A stretch of 64,000 nt of DNA from Anastrepha obliqua (Eukaryota; Arthropoda; Insecta; Diptera; Tephritidae). Position 1 is the stretch's first letter, and each line of letters starts with the position of its first letter. Location: contig NC_072894.1 in the NCBI RefSeq assembly GCF_027943255.1, positions 61,321,601 to 61,385,600 on the forward strand, written 5' to 3'. Positions 1 to 13,530 of the stretch are shown piece by piece. Position numbers and translations under genes: made by a program. Below the pieces are notes generated by a model that saw only the letters and a program-made list of their open reading frames with translations, was not told the DNA's origin and ran no database searches.

Positions 1-1260
1 ATTTTGTCAAACACATGCCCATATTTATCTCAATTCCTTTATGCTGTCGCATATAACCGTTATATGAACAAAATTATAATACCCTGATGCACAAGTGTGC
101 GCGGGGTTAAAAAACGCAATATCGAGGGGAAAACTACAAAAGAATGTGTATGAAAAACAATAGAAAGTATTGACAAAGGCTAACAAGAGAAGGCAAAAAG
201 TGTAGAGAGAAAACAATAAAATGCACACTAATAAACAATGGGGGGTGTATGATTGTTAAACAAAGGCTGGAAGAAAAGGATTGTTTATAGAAAAAAAAGT
301 AAAAACTATGCTTCAAAGCAGTGCAAAAATATACACGTAAGTCTGAATGTACATGGTTGTGTCCAGCTGTTGTTGTTCGCATAATTCGCACTTCCATTTC
401 TTTTATACGCTTGCCGTTTTGTGCGGAAAACTAATTCCCCAGCCACCGTTAGTGCTGAATAACATTTATATATGGTGCGCAGTTGTGCATAATAGGACTG
501 TCACAATGGGTACGCAAAGATGCCGGCGAAGTTTGCAGGGCTGCTCTGTGGAAGACCAAAGACCTCTTGGCGATGCATGGTAGATACGGATCTATTAAAC
601 TCAAACTCTACTTGGAATTCCTTAAAAGAACTTGCTCACAATAATCGAAATGATTTTTTATAATTTTGTTCAATCTTATTCCATTCTTTCTTTCTTCTTT
701 TTCTATTCTTTCAACTCCACTTATTTTCTGCATTTAATTTGCTATAGTAAAAAACACCATCGATACAAATTTGTGCGTTACAAAATTGTTCTACGGCCAA
801 TATAGAAAGTTGTCAGTGTTTGTGCATCCCGGCTTGGCATACGGCACTTATGTATGTAGCGTCTTTACCTCAAATACACATAATCTATTTTACTGCCCCC
901 CTACTGTAATGGGTGCTAGAAGAGTGTTATAACTTTTAGCCGCATAAAACATCGAAAAAGTTATAAACATGTGCATATGTACGTATATACTAAAATGCGA
1001 AGAGTGATGAAATAGCAATGTCTCTTTAATTTATTAACATATTTCAATGTTGCTCTTAGTAGTCTAATAGTAAGTTTCCTCTAAAGATAAGCCCCTGGTT
1101 TGTAGGTTTCGGGCTTGAGAGAATTGTCTTCTGTTTCCACTGCGGATGGAAATTTTGTTTAAACTGTAATTCGCTTGCTTCACTCCTGTGTATGTAAATA
1201 ACAAGCAAGTAAGCTGCAAAACAATGTTGCCATATTTAACTTGGGTTATAATATTTTTAT
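1..1260. other. AT-rich DNA without a recognised gene
   Basis: Nothing here resembles a known protein, RNA gene or transposon. The short open frames are AT-rich or low-complexity and lack recognisable domains. The stretch ends at the first SINE copy. Confidence 0.6.
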
Positions 1261-1514
1261 GCGGCCGCCGTAGCCAAATGGGTTGGTGCGTGATTACCAT
1301 TCGGAATTCACAAAGAGAACGTTGGTTCGAATCACGGCGAAACACCAAAATTAAGAAAAACATTTCATCGGCAGGCAATGGCAAACCTCCGAGTGTATTT
1401 CTGCAATGAAAAAGCTCCTCACAAAAATATCTGCCGTTTGGAGTCGACTTGAAACTGTAGGTCCCTCCTTTTGTGGAACAACATCAAGACGCAGACCAAA
1501 CACCCCAAAAGTGT
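1261..1514 (+). mobile_element. tRNA-derived SINE, near full length (copy 1)
   Basis: This is the clearest full copy of the SINE family that recurs through the window. The tRNA-like head has an A-box-like stretch (TAGCCAAATGGGTTGG, 1271-1286) and a B box (GGTTCGAATC, 1324-1333). A shared body follows, with the conserved words GGCAATGGCAAACCTCCGAG, AAAAGCTCCTCA and CATCAAGACGCA, and then a T/A-rich tail. The head implies an internal RNA polymerase III promoter. SINEs are moved in trans by a LINE. No protein is encoded; the short open frames across it are accidental. Confidence 0.88.
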
Positions 1515-2030
1515 GTTTTCTTTATTTATTTTTAAGTAAAATTGTTGCATTGGATTTAATTTTACATATTTCCAAGTTAATTATTTATTTTTATTGGTCA
1601 CTGATTATTCATCACATTTTTTATCATCAGTTCATAGCATAAATCTGATGCACGAACTGCAAAATTGCGCCATATTGAATCCGCCATATTGGATCCGCCA
1701 TTTTGAATTTCAAGAAGTGCCACTTTGCTTTCGAAAGTAAACATAATTACCTACATTTTAAGCCCTCATAGACCTCTTTTCGTCAAAATCTATTCTGGGG
1801 GCAGGGGGTCTCACGTTCAGAAAGAATGCCCCATATATATATATATATATGTATATATGATATTTTTTTGTGATTGGAAAAGTGTTCTGGTTTAGCAAAT
1901 TCGAAAGCAAGTCGCGCTGGAAACGTTATATGAAGGTAGCTTAGTATTAAAAATGGTCAAAACTGATCTATAGCCAAGACCACTTCCTATATAATGGGAA
2001 CTTTTAGAAAAGAAAAAAATCATACAGAGG
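1515..2030. repeat. Spacer with a triple GCCAT repeat and an AT microsatellite
   Basis: Three tandem units of about 14 bp of the form CGCCATATTGRATC lie at 1667-1708, and a (TA)n tract at about 1834-1861. No gene is seen. Confidence 0.7.
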
Positions 2031-2034
2031 GGGG

Positions 2035-2695
2035 TTCAATAAGTACTCGTGTTAGAAACGAAGACACAATTTTTTCCAAATTTTCTTTATTTTTCAACAA
2101 AGTCCCCTTTTAGAAAGATACTCTTCTCCCAACGCTCTGGCCATTTTTAATCCCTCCCAAAAAAGGATTTGTCAAACTCTCCAAAATACGCCTGTATCTC
2201 GGCAATGACTTAATCGTTTGAACTGAATTTTTTTCCCACGACCCATTTCTTCATGTTAGAAAAAGAGCTAGAGTGGATGAATACGGGGGTGCAGCAGCAG
2301 TTCATAACGCAATCCACGCAGTTTGTCTCATTCAATTTTGTGTAAAAGCAAACAGCAATATTTTCGGCTGTTCTTGAGCGACGTGCACGGGTTTTATTCT
2401 TCACATCACTAACTTGTCCCAACAGCTCGAATTTTTTCAGCAATTTCTGTATTGCGGTCCGACAAGGAGCTTCACGATGACCCAAAAATGTTCGAGTTTT
2501 ACGAACCGTCTCTGCCAAATTTTCACCATTTTTATAGTGAATTTTAATAATTTCAATGAGTTGTTTAAGCGTGTATCGTTCCATTTTTATTAATGGCGTA
2601 GTTTCGACTTGTCAGATATCAAAAAATGACATCTTCAAAAGTGACATCTACCGAAATACTGGGCTATTCAAAATAACACCTGTTATTGGAAAACC
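2035..2695 (-). pseudogene. Internally deleted mariner-like element (DUF4817-type transposase)
   Basis: The minus-strand frame starting at 2584 begins MERYTLKQLIEIIKIHYKNG. It continues through a helix-turn-helix region with PCRTAIQKLLKKFELLG, typical of the N-terminal DUF4817 domain of an insect mariner-superfamily transposase. After about 80 residues it jumps to a different segment ending NMKKWVVGKKFSSND. The DNA beyond (2035-2210) still resembles a mariner C-terminus (a WPERWEKSIFLKG-like stretch in another frame). The catalytic middle is gone. The two outer edges, near 2035 and 2690, do not match each other, so this may be a recombinant of two families. Confidence 0.75.
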
Positions 2696-2720
2696 TTTTA
2701 TATACATATATATATATATA

Positions 2721-2993
2721 CGTAATTGACGCTTACACCCTTTATTCGGTGTTTGGCCGAGCTTGTTCTCCTGTTTGCGGTGTGCGGGGTGTTTATGTTT
2801 TCCTACAATTTTAAGTCGACTCCGTGTGACGTACAGTTTTTATGAGGAGCTTTTTATGGCAGAAATACGCTCGGAGGTTAACCATCGCTTGCCTAGGGCG
2901 ACCACTACTGGAAAACATCTTTTCTGTCATTTGGTGTTTCACGCCGATGCTTCAAACCCATACACTACCCATTCGGCAACAACGACCGCCGCA
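2721..2993 (-). mobile_element. SINE copy 2, near full length
   Basis: Antisense copy of the family. The tail-proximal words (AATTGACGCTTACACCC, GGTGTTTGGCCGAGC) come first and the tRNA-like head near 2950-2993 last, where the reverse complement reads GCCGAATGGG. It lies beside a TA-rich microsatellite at about 2700-2720. Confidence 0.85.
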
Positions 2994-4825
2994 TTATTTA
3001 TAGGTATTTGGTGCAAATAAGAAACCCAAAAAAAAAATGCAGCGCAAGTACAAGCACTTTTGGGTAGATACTTGTATTTCGATAAGAAATTCATAGAACT
3101 CGCTCAGACTTGGTAGGCATATTGCTTTCCACCACATTTAAATCCGATATAAATTTTATTAAGATCGAATAAAACCAATTCCAAGTCAAGATTACATTTC
3201 TGTCCATCCAACTGACGTTACAGGCTATAACTCTTATTGTTTATGAGTTTGTTTATTCCAAAAATTAACAGCCTGCTGAACTGAAATTTTACTAAAATGT
3301 GCATGGGTGTATAAAGCTTGGTCCGGACCAAATTCACCACTTCCTTACTTGGTTCTTTGTACTTTCCTTTACCCTATTATCTACTTATAAAATTATACAG
3401 AAAATTACATCTGGGTAAGATATGTGCATAAAGGCTGTTCTAAAAAATAAAAGTAAGATCAGAAAAATGCGATCAATTTAAAGTCAAGCGCCAATACTGT
3501 AATTAAAACAAAGTATCTAATGCCATCAGCCATGAAATGTAGCCAAATAGCAATTGTAATGTTGAACGCTTCTTAGTTGAACTAGTATGGAAAGGAATAA
3601 ATATTAAAAAAGATGAAGTAAAATAAAAACTGATTTAAAAATATCAGCAGTATCCAGCATACCTTTGAGGGCAGAGAATTATGTTATCGAATGGGGTGTG
3701 TAACTCTGTATAACGCTTGTTTTATTTTATTTGTTTTTTTTTTTTATTTGTAAATATTTTTCTGCTTTCCTCGTTCGGTTTGACTTCAAGTCGCAATGAT
3801 TTAACTTCTATCGATTTTCGTTTCCCATTTTTATATTTTTCTAAAATACATGTCTGCGCTCTGATGACCAGTGTAGTGGAGAAAAAACCAGAAAAAACGG
3901 AAAGTTGTATGAAACCTTCATCAGCTTCACAGATTGCCTGTATTGATTTTCAGGTAATTGCAGTCGTTCCAATATATCACTCTCTGGCTAACTTATAGCC
4001 AGCTGCACGAATAAAATGCTGCTATCAATGTACAAGTATGTATGTAAATAGCCAGTTGATAGGTGAGCATGAAATGCGAACAAAAGAAACAAATGAAATT
4101 GAGACAGGGGAATGAAGTTTAATTAACTAGAGTAAGTTAACCCACAGGAAAAACTTAATAATGTTTGTAGGTTTTGCAGACTCTTTCTGACGAAGGCAGT
4201 TGAATACTAATTGTGGGTAAAAGGGGCTTGGACCGAAATTACCTTCTTTTGAGGGGCAAATAAATTGTACAGCAGACGTCTAGTAATATTTATGTAACTA
4301 TGTACTACGCACATGCACAAATATACTATTCGCTTAAATAATTATAGGAATGGAAAATATGAAAGTTATTGCTGAATCTCAGCTTCTTCTGCCTTTGTTT
4401 TATGGATGCAATGAGAAAGTTCCGAAGTGTCCGTAGTTTATGCGTTTCAATATAATAAAAAGATGACTTTAAACTATTTGTACATAATGATTGGGACTGA
4501 ATGAATGAAGGGAAGCACAGACTGCGAAGATTGCATGCAGCTTCTGTGTTAAGAAGTGTTTATTTCGGCATTCTTTATTTTAATTTATATTTCCATTGAG
4601 TGAATTTAGAATCACGAAATTATAACACACATTTACAAATCAGAAAAGAGGCGTGAAGCCTTAAAAATTAATATTTAGTTCGTTGAATTATTTCTTACAC
4701 TTTCGCAGCTGTAATAAAATTTTATATTCCATTTTCCAAAAAGTTTTGTTGGGATCGAGGTATATATGATACATAGATTGAAAAATTGTGCTTTCTTTGT
4801 GGTAAAAAACAAAAAAAATAAATAA
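2994..4825. other. Unassigned AT-rich DNA
   Basis: I see no recognisable coding domain, RNA gene or repeat family member. The 93-codon frame at 3717-3998 is F/S-rich and looks accidental. Confidence 0.55.
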
Positions 4826-5035
4826 TTGGCGCGTACACTTCTGCTAGATGTCTGGCCGAGCTCCTCCTCCTATTTGTGACATGCGTCTTGATGTTGTTCT
4901 ACAAATTGGGCGACCTACAGTTTTGAGCTGACTCCGAACAGCAGATGTTTTTATGAGGAGTTTTTACGTGCCAGAAATGCACTCAGCAGTTTTCCATTTC
5001 CTGCCAAGGTATGACCGCTATTAGAAAAAAAAATG
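4826..5035 (-). mobile_element. SINE copy 3, head-truncated
   Basis: Antisense copy with GGCGCGTACACTTCTGC, GGCCGAGCTCCTCCTCC and CTTGATGTTGTTCTACAAAT. The match stops after the GACCGCTATTAGAAAAA block, so the tRNA-like head is missing, as expected for 5' truncation in target-primed reverse transcription. Confidence 0.85.
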
Positions 5036-7606
5036 TTTGCCGAAAATTTCCCTTTCCAAAAATATTCCCCCAATTTGAAATGATAGAAATATAGGCAGCC
5101 AGTTGAATATTTTTGAAAAAAGTCTATGAAGTGAAACAAGATATCAATAAAGCGGTGCCAATTGCCCTTTTTGAGAAAACGATCATAAAAAGCTATATAA
5201 ACTAAATAAATTGCATTGTTAAGTTAAATTGAATTTTCCATTTGATATTTCTTAGAAGTTTTTCGAATAAGTTTTCCACCTAATAAGCTTATAATAGAAT
5301 TGAAGCTAGAAAATAGTATCGAGTTTCCTAGGGGAACTGATTACCAGAAAAATTTCCCAAAACCAAATTTACAGTTTGAAGTCAAAGAAAGAGAGGCATA
5401 ACTCCTAAATTTGAATCTATCAGATTTATACTTATTAAATCGGATTTCCAAATACTCGCGCATGATACTGACAACAAATATCTCACAAACTATTAATACC
5501 ACTATAGCAGTATCGAATTTTTCACTCTTTTGCGTTACTGCCGGGGGTTTTTATCCGCTTTTTTATGTACACATCTCATGTGTTGGCGCAAAACGCTTGA
5601 CTTAGTATTATAAATTAGTATATAAATTAGAGTAAGGAAAATGCATATAATTTATGAGCCCTCAAACTTCAAAAAACAATTTCTTTTGGCCCAATTTTTA
5701 TTGAAGTATGTGGCTCTGAGCCTGGAGAAGTTCTTGATGGATATCAACAAGGGTAAGAAAAACTTCTTTGTATCTCAACAACACCAATGAAATCTGAAAG
5801 AATGCTCAGCAAAACTATGAAAATAATAAGTCAGTAATGATAGTCTTTAAGTGAATCCTGTTTTTATTGCTTTTTTTTTTGTTTTTCTTTAATTGATTTT
5901 AAAATAATTACTAAAGTTTAAAGATTTAAAAGTTATTATCGATTTTATAGAATTCTTTTTTTCTAAACATCGAAAATACAGAATGGGCTTACTACCGATA
6001 ATTTCCCAATCCCATATCGCATCACAGAGGAATTTTGATGATTTAGGTCCCTTCTAATTGTTCATCTTACTTATTCCAACTCACTATTACAAAATTTCTC
6101 ATAAAATTTGTTATTATTTCTAATTTTAGTGCTGGCTACCGAGCACATTGACAGCTAGAACAAATTTTTTGAAAACAACGTGCTGCAGGGGCGGAAATGT
6201 AAATGCAAACATGAGTCCAGTAAGCCTTTTGAAAGACAATTAAATTGGTTCCACAAAACTCATACTATTTGTGCAATGCTTAAGGTTTCTGTCATATGTA
6301 AGATGCCAAGTGAATTTACGCAAAACTAAGTTATGAAATGAGAATAAGCCAAATGACATTTAAATACGAAAATGATCTAATAAATCAAATCCTATTTACT
6401 TATTTACTCCTTTTGAGATGACTCTTAACACATTTCAAATTATTTCAGACTCATTATATTCGGCAGCCCATTAAATATAATAAATCTCCTGTATATAAGC
6501 ACTACCAACAAAATCCTCTCGAAGATCAACTGAATGTTTCCTTCCTATTAGCATTTCCTTTGACACTGACTTGTACAAGCACATTAAATATTTAATTCCC
6601 ATTCATGTTTTTTAACTCATTATAAATAAGTTTTTTGCTCACACTCATTCCGTAACTGATTTCCGTTATCTATTTTTTATGGAATGTCTTAACATTCCGA
6701 GTCAGCCTCGATGACTGACAGCGCATAAGTAATTTGCCTCCTTGGCATTTGGCTTGGTTAGAAGGGTTAGAGGCATGTGGCTTGGTAAAAAAGCTGACAC
6801 AAGCAGGCAGACAGACAGACAAACAGGCGAGGAACTGTACAACATAGTAGATGATAAATGCCGATATGTATTAGTGTGTTAGGAAAGTATTCAAATGAAT
6901 CCTACTAATAACTGTTGCTTTTGTTTTAATGACTTTGTTGTTCGTTAGAGTTGATGTTAGTGTAGTGTTTCATTTGGCATTTGACTTATGCTGCAAGCTT
7001 AATTGCTGGGCGTTTTACTCGTGACTTCTCTTAAACATTTTGAGATTTTCAACGAAATTTTATACATAAATACTACATATTCATATATCCCGGATATAAG
7101 CACGAGAATCGATGCATCTGAGGGGAAAGTGATTATATGAGCACTGACTGTGTACTTCTATATTATCCAGTCCCTGCTTATAAGCATTCATGATGGCTCT
7201 AATTGAACGAAACGAACGTCTACTTTTATTACATTCTAATTACTTCTGATTGTGAAAATCTGGTTTCATAAGTACCATTTTGGTCGATTTCAATTCAGAT
7301 GTTATTCTCCATCTCTGTTTGACTTCAAGCAATAAATTTGGTAGTTGTTGACTTGAAGAAATTCTTCTGGTCATCAGTTTTCCTAGAAAATGTGAAACTA
7401 TTTTCCAGCTTCAATTCTATTATTAGGTTATTAATATAGGTGGAAAGCTTATTCGAAAAACATCTAAGAAAATATCAAACGGTAACAATTCAATTTAACA
7501 CTGCATAGAAAATTTTATTTTATAGCGCTTTTTCGGATTGTTTTCTCTAAAAAGGCAATTATCATCGCCTTACCGAAATATGCGCAAGGTTTAAGGCAAT
7601 TTTAGC
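5036..7606. other. Unassigned AT-rich DNA with a short CAGA repeat
   Basis: No gene seen. A short (CAGA)n-like run lies at about 6804-6828. The rest is AT-rich without a recognised repeat. Confidence 0.55.
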
Positions 7607-7833
7607 AAAGTATAATGGTTTCTTGTCTAATAGTGGTCGTCCCTGGGCAGGCAATGGAAAGGTGCTGAATTTACTTATGCCATAAAAGAGCTTCTCATAA
7701 AAAACATTTGCCGTTTGTAGTCGGCTTAAATTTGTAGGTCCCCATGCGTGCAGCAACATTAAGACGCATGCCACAAATAGGAAGAGGAGCTCAGTCAAAG
7801 ACTTAAACCGCAGAGTACGCGCCAATCATTCAT
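7607..7833 (+). mobile_element. SINE copy 4, head-truncated
   Basis: Plus-strand copy recognised from GGCAGGCAATGG, AGAGCTTCTCATAAAAA, GTCGGCTT, CATTAAGACGCATGCCACAA and the end ACGCGCCAATCATTCATTTT. The tRNA-like head is absent. It is diverged, for example in the normally conserved CAAACCTCCGAG block. Confidence 0.82.
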
Positions 7834-10800
7834 TTTATTTTTACAAATATTTATTTAATGAAAATTTGGTGAGTATAATAATTAATAATCTTTATAACTC
7901 TCCATATTCCGGAAATAATAGGCTTCAAAGTGCTTTTGGCTACTTCACTACAGTTTAGCACATTATAATAAATTTTCTTTAAACATCAAAATTAATAGCA
8001 AATTCATTTATCATCATCATTTTCCAATTTTAAACGAGAATAATAATTAATTGCAATTGAGAAGAATATTGTGTTGCCGAACGCCTGCAAATGAAAATAA
8101 AGATACGATGGGGATGGGCGTAGTCGTTCGGAGCTGGTTCGATGAGGGTTAATATTTTAAAGCGCCGAAGGCCACCCGAAAAATGTTGCGCAAAAATTCT
8201 AGAAATTTAGAAAACCCTTCTAGTCGAACGTCTCTGTAAAATCCGACCTGCAGATGAACTTTAGTAAAAAATTATAAGACTTAGAAGACAAAGGCTATTT
8301 TTCTCTGAGCAAAGGATACAAATTTCTGACTTCATTTGAAGTTGAAGCAAAAAATTCAACCAAAAGTCGCAATTCCCGAGCATGTTTCAAAATTGGTTCA
8401 AGCCAAGTAGACGTGCAGTGAACAAAGAAGTATTCCAGAAGGTATGTTTCGGGCAAATTTTAATTCCTTTCCCTAAAAAGTATCATTCTGTTGGCAACTA
8501 TGCCCTGTGTCCTGACAAAGTGTCAACCCATTATGCCGGTAAATCGCAGGAATTTTTAAATAAGCGAAAACATAATGGTCTAACAAAAGAGCGAAGTCCC
8601 TCCTAATGCTGTAGAATAGATGCTTTGAAAACTTAAGTTCCATGGTATACAAAATGTTGTGAAAAACTCTTACAAAGGAACAAAAAAATGGTTCTAAGCT
8701 CGTAAAATATATAGGAATGCCTTCCAGCGGCCATTTGAAAATAGCTCCACGAAGCTCCGACCAACGGCTGATTACGGCTTTTTTCAACTATAAAAAAAAT
8801 TGTGTTAATACTTAACCACTATCAAGTACTTTTATTGTGTTTAAAATATTTTCGTATTTGAGTTTAATTATACACTCTAACTAATGAAATGGTAAGTAGC
8901 TTTAAACTTAAAAGAGCAGATGCTCAAAAGTCACACAGGCGGAGTAGACCCTTTATCCGGCCCATATACTCCTTTGAGACGCTTTTCGGGGCATTTCTAG
9001 TGGAGTCAGAGCAGCTCACGAGAAGTTATAATCGTGCACATTACTTCCTGCGCTGGTTGGCTGAGCCAACTCATGCGATGCAATTTCTTCAGTTGGGCTA
9101 GACTCGAGTTATGAAGCAACCGTATGAAGTCTGTTATGCATTCATAGTTTGAGTGGAGCCAATCAGATGTCTAAACCACACCCGTGACGAAGATCGACGA
9201 CTAGCAGAATGCTTACCTTACACTTTCAAATATTTAATCAGTATACGATCCAAATTGTGCCGAAACAACGTCAACGTGGTAATTAAAAATATATAATGCA
9301 ACTCGGAGATTTATAATGTGACTGTGTTGAAATGCTGCATTCAATTCAATTCAATATTTCTACCCTGCAGAAAATCATGCGTATAATATCTAAAGCGAGT
9401 ATTCTCGGATTAGTTTTCTTGCGGTATAATTAAGTATTAGTTCGACAATTTTGATTCACTATTTCGAAATATCAAAACAACAAGGCTGAGAAGAAAAAGG
9501 AAAAATCACTCCACCTACGCATGATGACAAAGGCATAAACTACAGCTTTAATGCATTGATTAGTGCATTAATATAAAGTTACATTGCATAATTACATAAT
9601 TACATTAATATAAAGTTACATTGTAGTATTTGATCTAACAAAAATTCCACATACTTATTGAAGTTTGCAATATGCATAAAAAGGAATACAATTTCCTTTT
9701 GACTCTGCTTAGATATGAACTACAGGCTTCATGCGTGGTACATCTACTGCGTTCCCATAAGCCGACTAAAAAAATTCTTAATTTTGTGTCGCCAAAATAA
9801 TCGTTTGGGTACAAAAATGTTCAATAAGTCTCTTTATAGGAGATGCTCAAGCGAAAGTTCATTCCATTAATAGATATCTGAAAATGGTAGTGTTCATAGG
9901 TTCCTTTACGAATAATCCATAACTTTTTACGGACTAATCTCATTTGTTACAGGGTAAGTATCTATGCAAACTTATGCTCAGTGTGCACACTTGTATACAT
10001 TTATATTTATAAAAACATACATATATACTTATATATTCATATTTGTAGCATACCAGGTCTTTCCCGCGCCACATTTTGATTGGCATTTCAAATAATTCCT
10101 AGTTATTAAATCCGAAAGCTTGTTCAATAAATGCGTATTGATAGATATTAGTTTATGCCTATGCATACATAAATATATGAAATACATATATGCATACATA
10201 GGTGCATCTATCTGCCTTTCGCTTACTGCAAGACTAACATAAATAGAACTAATAGTCAATACCAAACAATCTTTATACTTAAAATTTTGGAACATAGACC
10301 TAATTCGGGAGGCTCTCTCCTAAGTTATCATGAGAATGTGAGTTTTACGCAAAAAACCAAAAAATAACGAAACTGACGACAGCACTTATGCTTACATGTT
10401 TAAGAACAAAATTGAGATCAAAAATCGGTCAACCCTAAAATTCGGTGGCATGCTGGGTTCGATGCCCATGACAACTTCGACAACTGCTAATCGTCACTTT
10501 CAATTAATATATTTTTTTGTAGGTACTAACAAGCTTGCTAAACAGCCTCATAATTAAGTTAATAAGCCCGTAAACGAGCTCACTCAGAAGCTCAGGTAAC
10601 ACTCCTTCAAACCACGATACTCCGAATCTCCCTAAGCCAAACACTTTCTAAAAGTACAAACAGAATCGATTCGCTGAGCAAACCTAAGTCACACTCCAGT
10701 ATATAAGATTCTTGTTGCCGTCATTCAACAAAATCAGCTGTCTGTGAAAAATGTAAACAAATTTTCTTCTTCGTAAACGTTGCCCAACTTTCAGAAATGC

Positions 10801-10837
10801 CTTGCTCATTGTAAACATTACAATGTTAGACCTGCAC
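7834..10837. other. Unassigned DNA with a local 37-bp duplication
   Basis: No recognised gene. A 21-bp word occurs twice, at 9566-9586 and 9603-9623, with a 37-bp period. The stretch 8080-8800 has more GC than its surroundings and short open frames on both strands. It may be an old transposon relic but could not be assigned. Confidence 0.5.
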
Positions 10838-11020
10838 ATTTGTGGTGTGCGTATTGATGTTTCCTTCAAGTGGTGAGACCTAGAGTTTTATGCTGTCTTC
10901 GAACGGCTGACTGTTGTTTATAAGGAGATTTTTCATGGTACAAATACACTCGGAGGCTTGCCATTTCCTGCGAAGAGGTGATGCTATTAGAAAAAACTTT
11001 TTCTATTATTTAGTGTTTCA
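10838..11020 (-). mobile_element. SINE copy 5
   Basis: Antisense copy: TTTGTGGTGTGCGTATTGATG, CTTCGAACGGC, CTCGGAGGCTTGCCATTTCCTG and GATGCTATTAGAAAAA, ending near the GTGTTTCAT block next to the head. The extreme 3' tail and most of the tRNA-like head are missing. Confidence 0.82.
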
Positions 11021-13482
11021 TTTCCGGGGCTTAAAGCCCGGACGTTACCAAATTATAATTAGGTACAAATCTATTCTGTTGCGACTATTTTAAGCAAAAA
11101 CCCTACATATTTTTTATTACGATGTTACTAAAAGGTGTAATGAATTTCTTGGGCACAAAAGCATATTTCTACAAAGGGTTTTTTTGTGGCTTTCTCAGGG
11201 CATTTGAGTTGAAAAGCATACACATATATCAAATGAAAGAGTTTTATAAGTAAATTGGTTCAAAATGATTTACAAGGATATTGATATTTGCGAAACACAA
11301 CCTGAATAAAAAGCATTTTAAATGTTTTTGTTGAATTCCACTTTTCTTAAATTATGTCAGTTTTCTAGCAAATCGCCAACGTGGAGTGCTTAAGGTACTG
11401 TTATCAGTGTAATCACATTTTCATTCCAAGCGCTTATTATTTAATTTCTATATATTGCAATGCAAAATTTCTCTTTTTAGCATATGTAGCAGCATTCAAA
11501 TTGTCCTTATATCATAATTAAAATTCTAAAGTCCTGCGCTAATGTCATTATTTTGTATTTAATAAGGCGCACATACTTGTATGCACACATATTAACAGTT
11601 ATGACTGTTGTTGACAACATAATGATTTCAAATTTCGTATGCGATAGCTACATATGTATATGTGTATATGTAAATTGTTCGCTGGTATGCGCGCAAACAT
11701 GCAATTTTCAAATGGATGCGTGTATTAAAATATCACTCATACGCCACGTACATTACGCTTCTGGGTAGGCAACAAAGCCAATAATATAATTAGTTAAATT
11801 AGTTGATAAAATGCGTTAGCTGGAAAAAGTAAGTTTATAGCAGTTTTGTCAAATTATAGTGTGTATGCTTGAGTAAATACGAACAAGTGAAACATTTAAA
11901 TTTGATTTATTGGAGCGCATACGAGTTTTTGTCTGTCTAAATTTGTTAGTGCATAATTTCACGAAATTAAATCACTAATAACATCCGCGTGCACTTGTGA
12001 CTAATTTGGTTCAAATAACGGAAATTTCAATTTCAATTGAAATCTCAATTTCAGTTGGAATCTCAATTGAAGTTTTACTTATATTTTATTTCATTTGATT
12101 TTACTTCAGTGAATTGAATTTTGTTTCTATAATTCCATTCAACCAACTTATTATCTCTGTTGACCGTTCATATGTAAGCCCGGATTGCTCCAATAGCGTA
12201 GATCCGCCTTTCGTTGGGATACTTATTCTCTTTTTGCATCTATTCTGTTAGTACCTGAGAGAAATTAAATTTTTCACATTTTTTAAATTAGGTAATTTGC
12301 TACATAGCTGTTAGCAACTATTACAAGCTGATTAAAAATTTCTCCTGCTATTCACGCACTAACTAGAAATCACTAAGAACTGAAATGAATCATCAAAAAA
12401 GTAATGGAATTTCACTACTCAATCCCAAATTTAACCACCTACCCAATTACGGGTGTGCAATTATTAAGCAAGCCAATAATTGTTTCGGAGTTACGTGCAT
12501 TCATTTTAGTGTTTCGGTCAATTTAATTAAGAAGTATTTCTAACACCCCAACCAATAACAAAACGCAAGTAAGAACAACAATCGCCATCAAGTTAAATGG
12601 AACCACAAAACGACCACATACCTATACTGCCACTTCAACAGGGCAACTTAAAACCACAATAATAACAATACGGAAGTGGTTTAAGGTGGAAAGTAGCTCT
12701 GTAACTTGCTGTTATATTTGTTGTTTTTGTTATATCTGCTTTTACGTGTATTTGTTTGCATTGTATAGAAAACCGCAGTGATTTTGAAGCGAATCATTTC
12801 AACAACCACAAAATTTTAATTACACCGACAATTCCACTTCAACGGAAATACCTTATACAAAAATTCATTTATTTTATGTAGTACCACAAATAATTTTTCA
12901 TTGTACTTTTATTTGGATGATATGGGAATTGGTGTAAAAGGTGAGTTGGAGAAAAAGTGCAAAACTAATTGTACTAACAATGGGTATCGGAAAATCATAT
13001 GTGGTTACCTTTTTAATGGTAAACCACAAAATTACTGATTATGCTGTCTAAGGAGTTAGAGAAGTTAGAAAAAATTTAAAAATTGGATTTGCCTAAAATT
13101 TGGGTTCGAATAATACACAAATTAGTACTAATTAAATGTACTTTGGAACACCCCTAAGGACTTTAATTGAATATATCTGAATGGTTGAAGGGCTCAAAGT
13201 ATAATTTTAAGTGTCTTTAAGTGCTAGTAGCTACCCTGCAGGACAAGGCCAATTTGGTATGGAAATTCTCAAGTATGGAAAAACACATGTTTCTGATATT
13301 TAATAGAAGAAATCTTACAAGTTCGCCAATGACTAGAGTAATATCAGTAGTAATATGATTAATTAGATGCAAATTAATTGATTTCTTTTATATATAGGTA
13401 TATATTAGACACTGTAAAGTATTTTTGTAGTTATATGTTTGCATGCTGAAGAAATTAAAAATAAAATAGATAAAATAATAAA
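11021..13482. other. Unassigned DNA with a small imperfect minisatellite
   Basis: No gene seen. At 12021-12072 a degenerate repeat of CAATTTCAATTGAAATCT-like units occurs. The remainder is AT-rich. Confidence 0.5.
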
Positions 13483-13530
13483 TATAAAATTGGCGCTTAC
13501 ATCTTTTGTTGGGAGTTTGGGCGAGCTGAT
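13483..13530 (-). mobile_element. SINE copy 6, tail fragment only
   Basis: Only the last ~45 bp of the SINE are present in antisense: AAATTGGCGCTTACATC followed by a diverged GGGAGTTTGGGCGAGCT. This is an extreme 5' truncation or an eroded copy. Confidence 0.65.

Noticed and set aside
1271..1333. A tRNA gene suggested by A and B boxes
   Set aside because: The arms do not form a proper cloverleaf, and the same sequence with a common body recurs throughout the window. It is the head of a SINE.
8382..8787. Coding gene around 8.4-8.8 kb
   Set aside because: Short overlapping frames on both strands with no recognised family; at most an old transposon relic.
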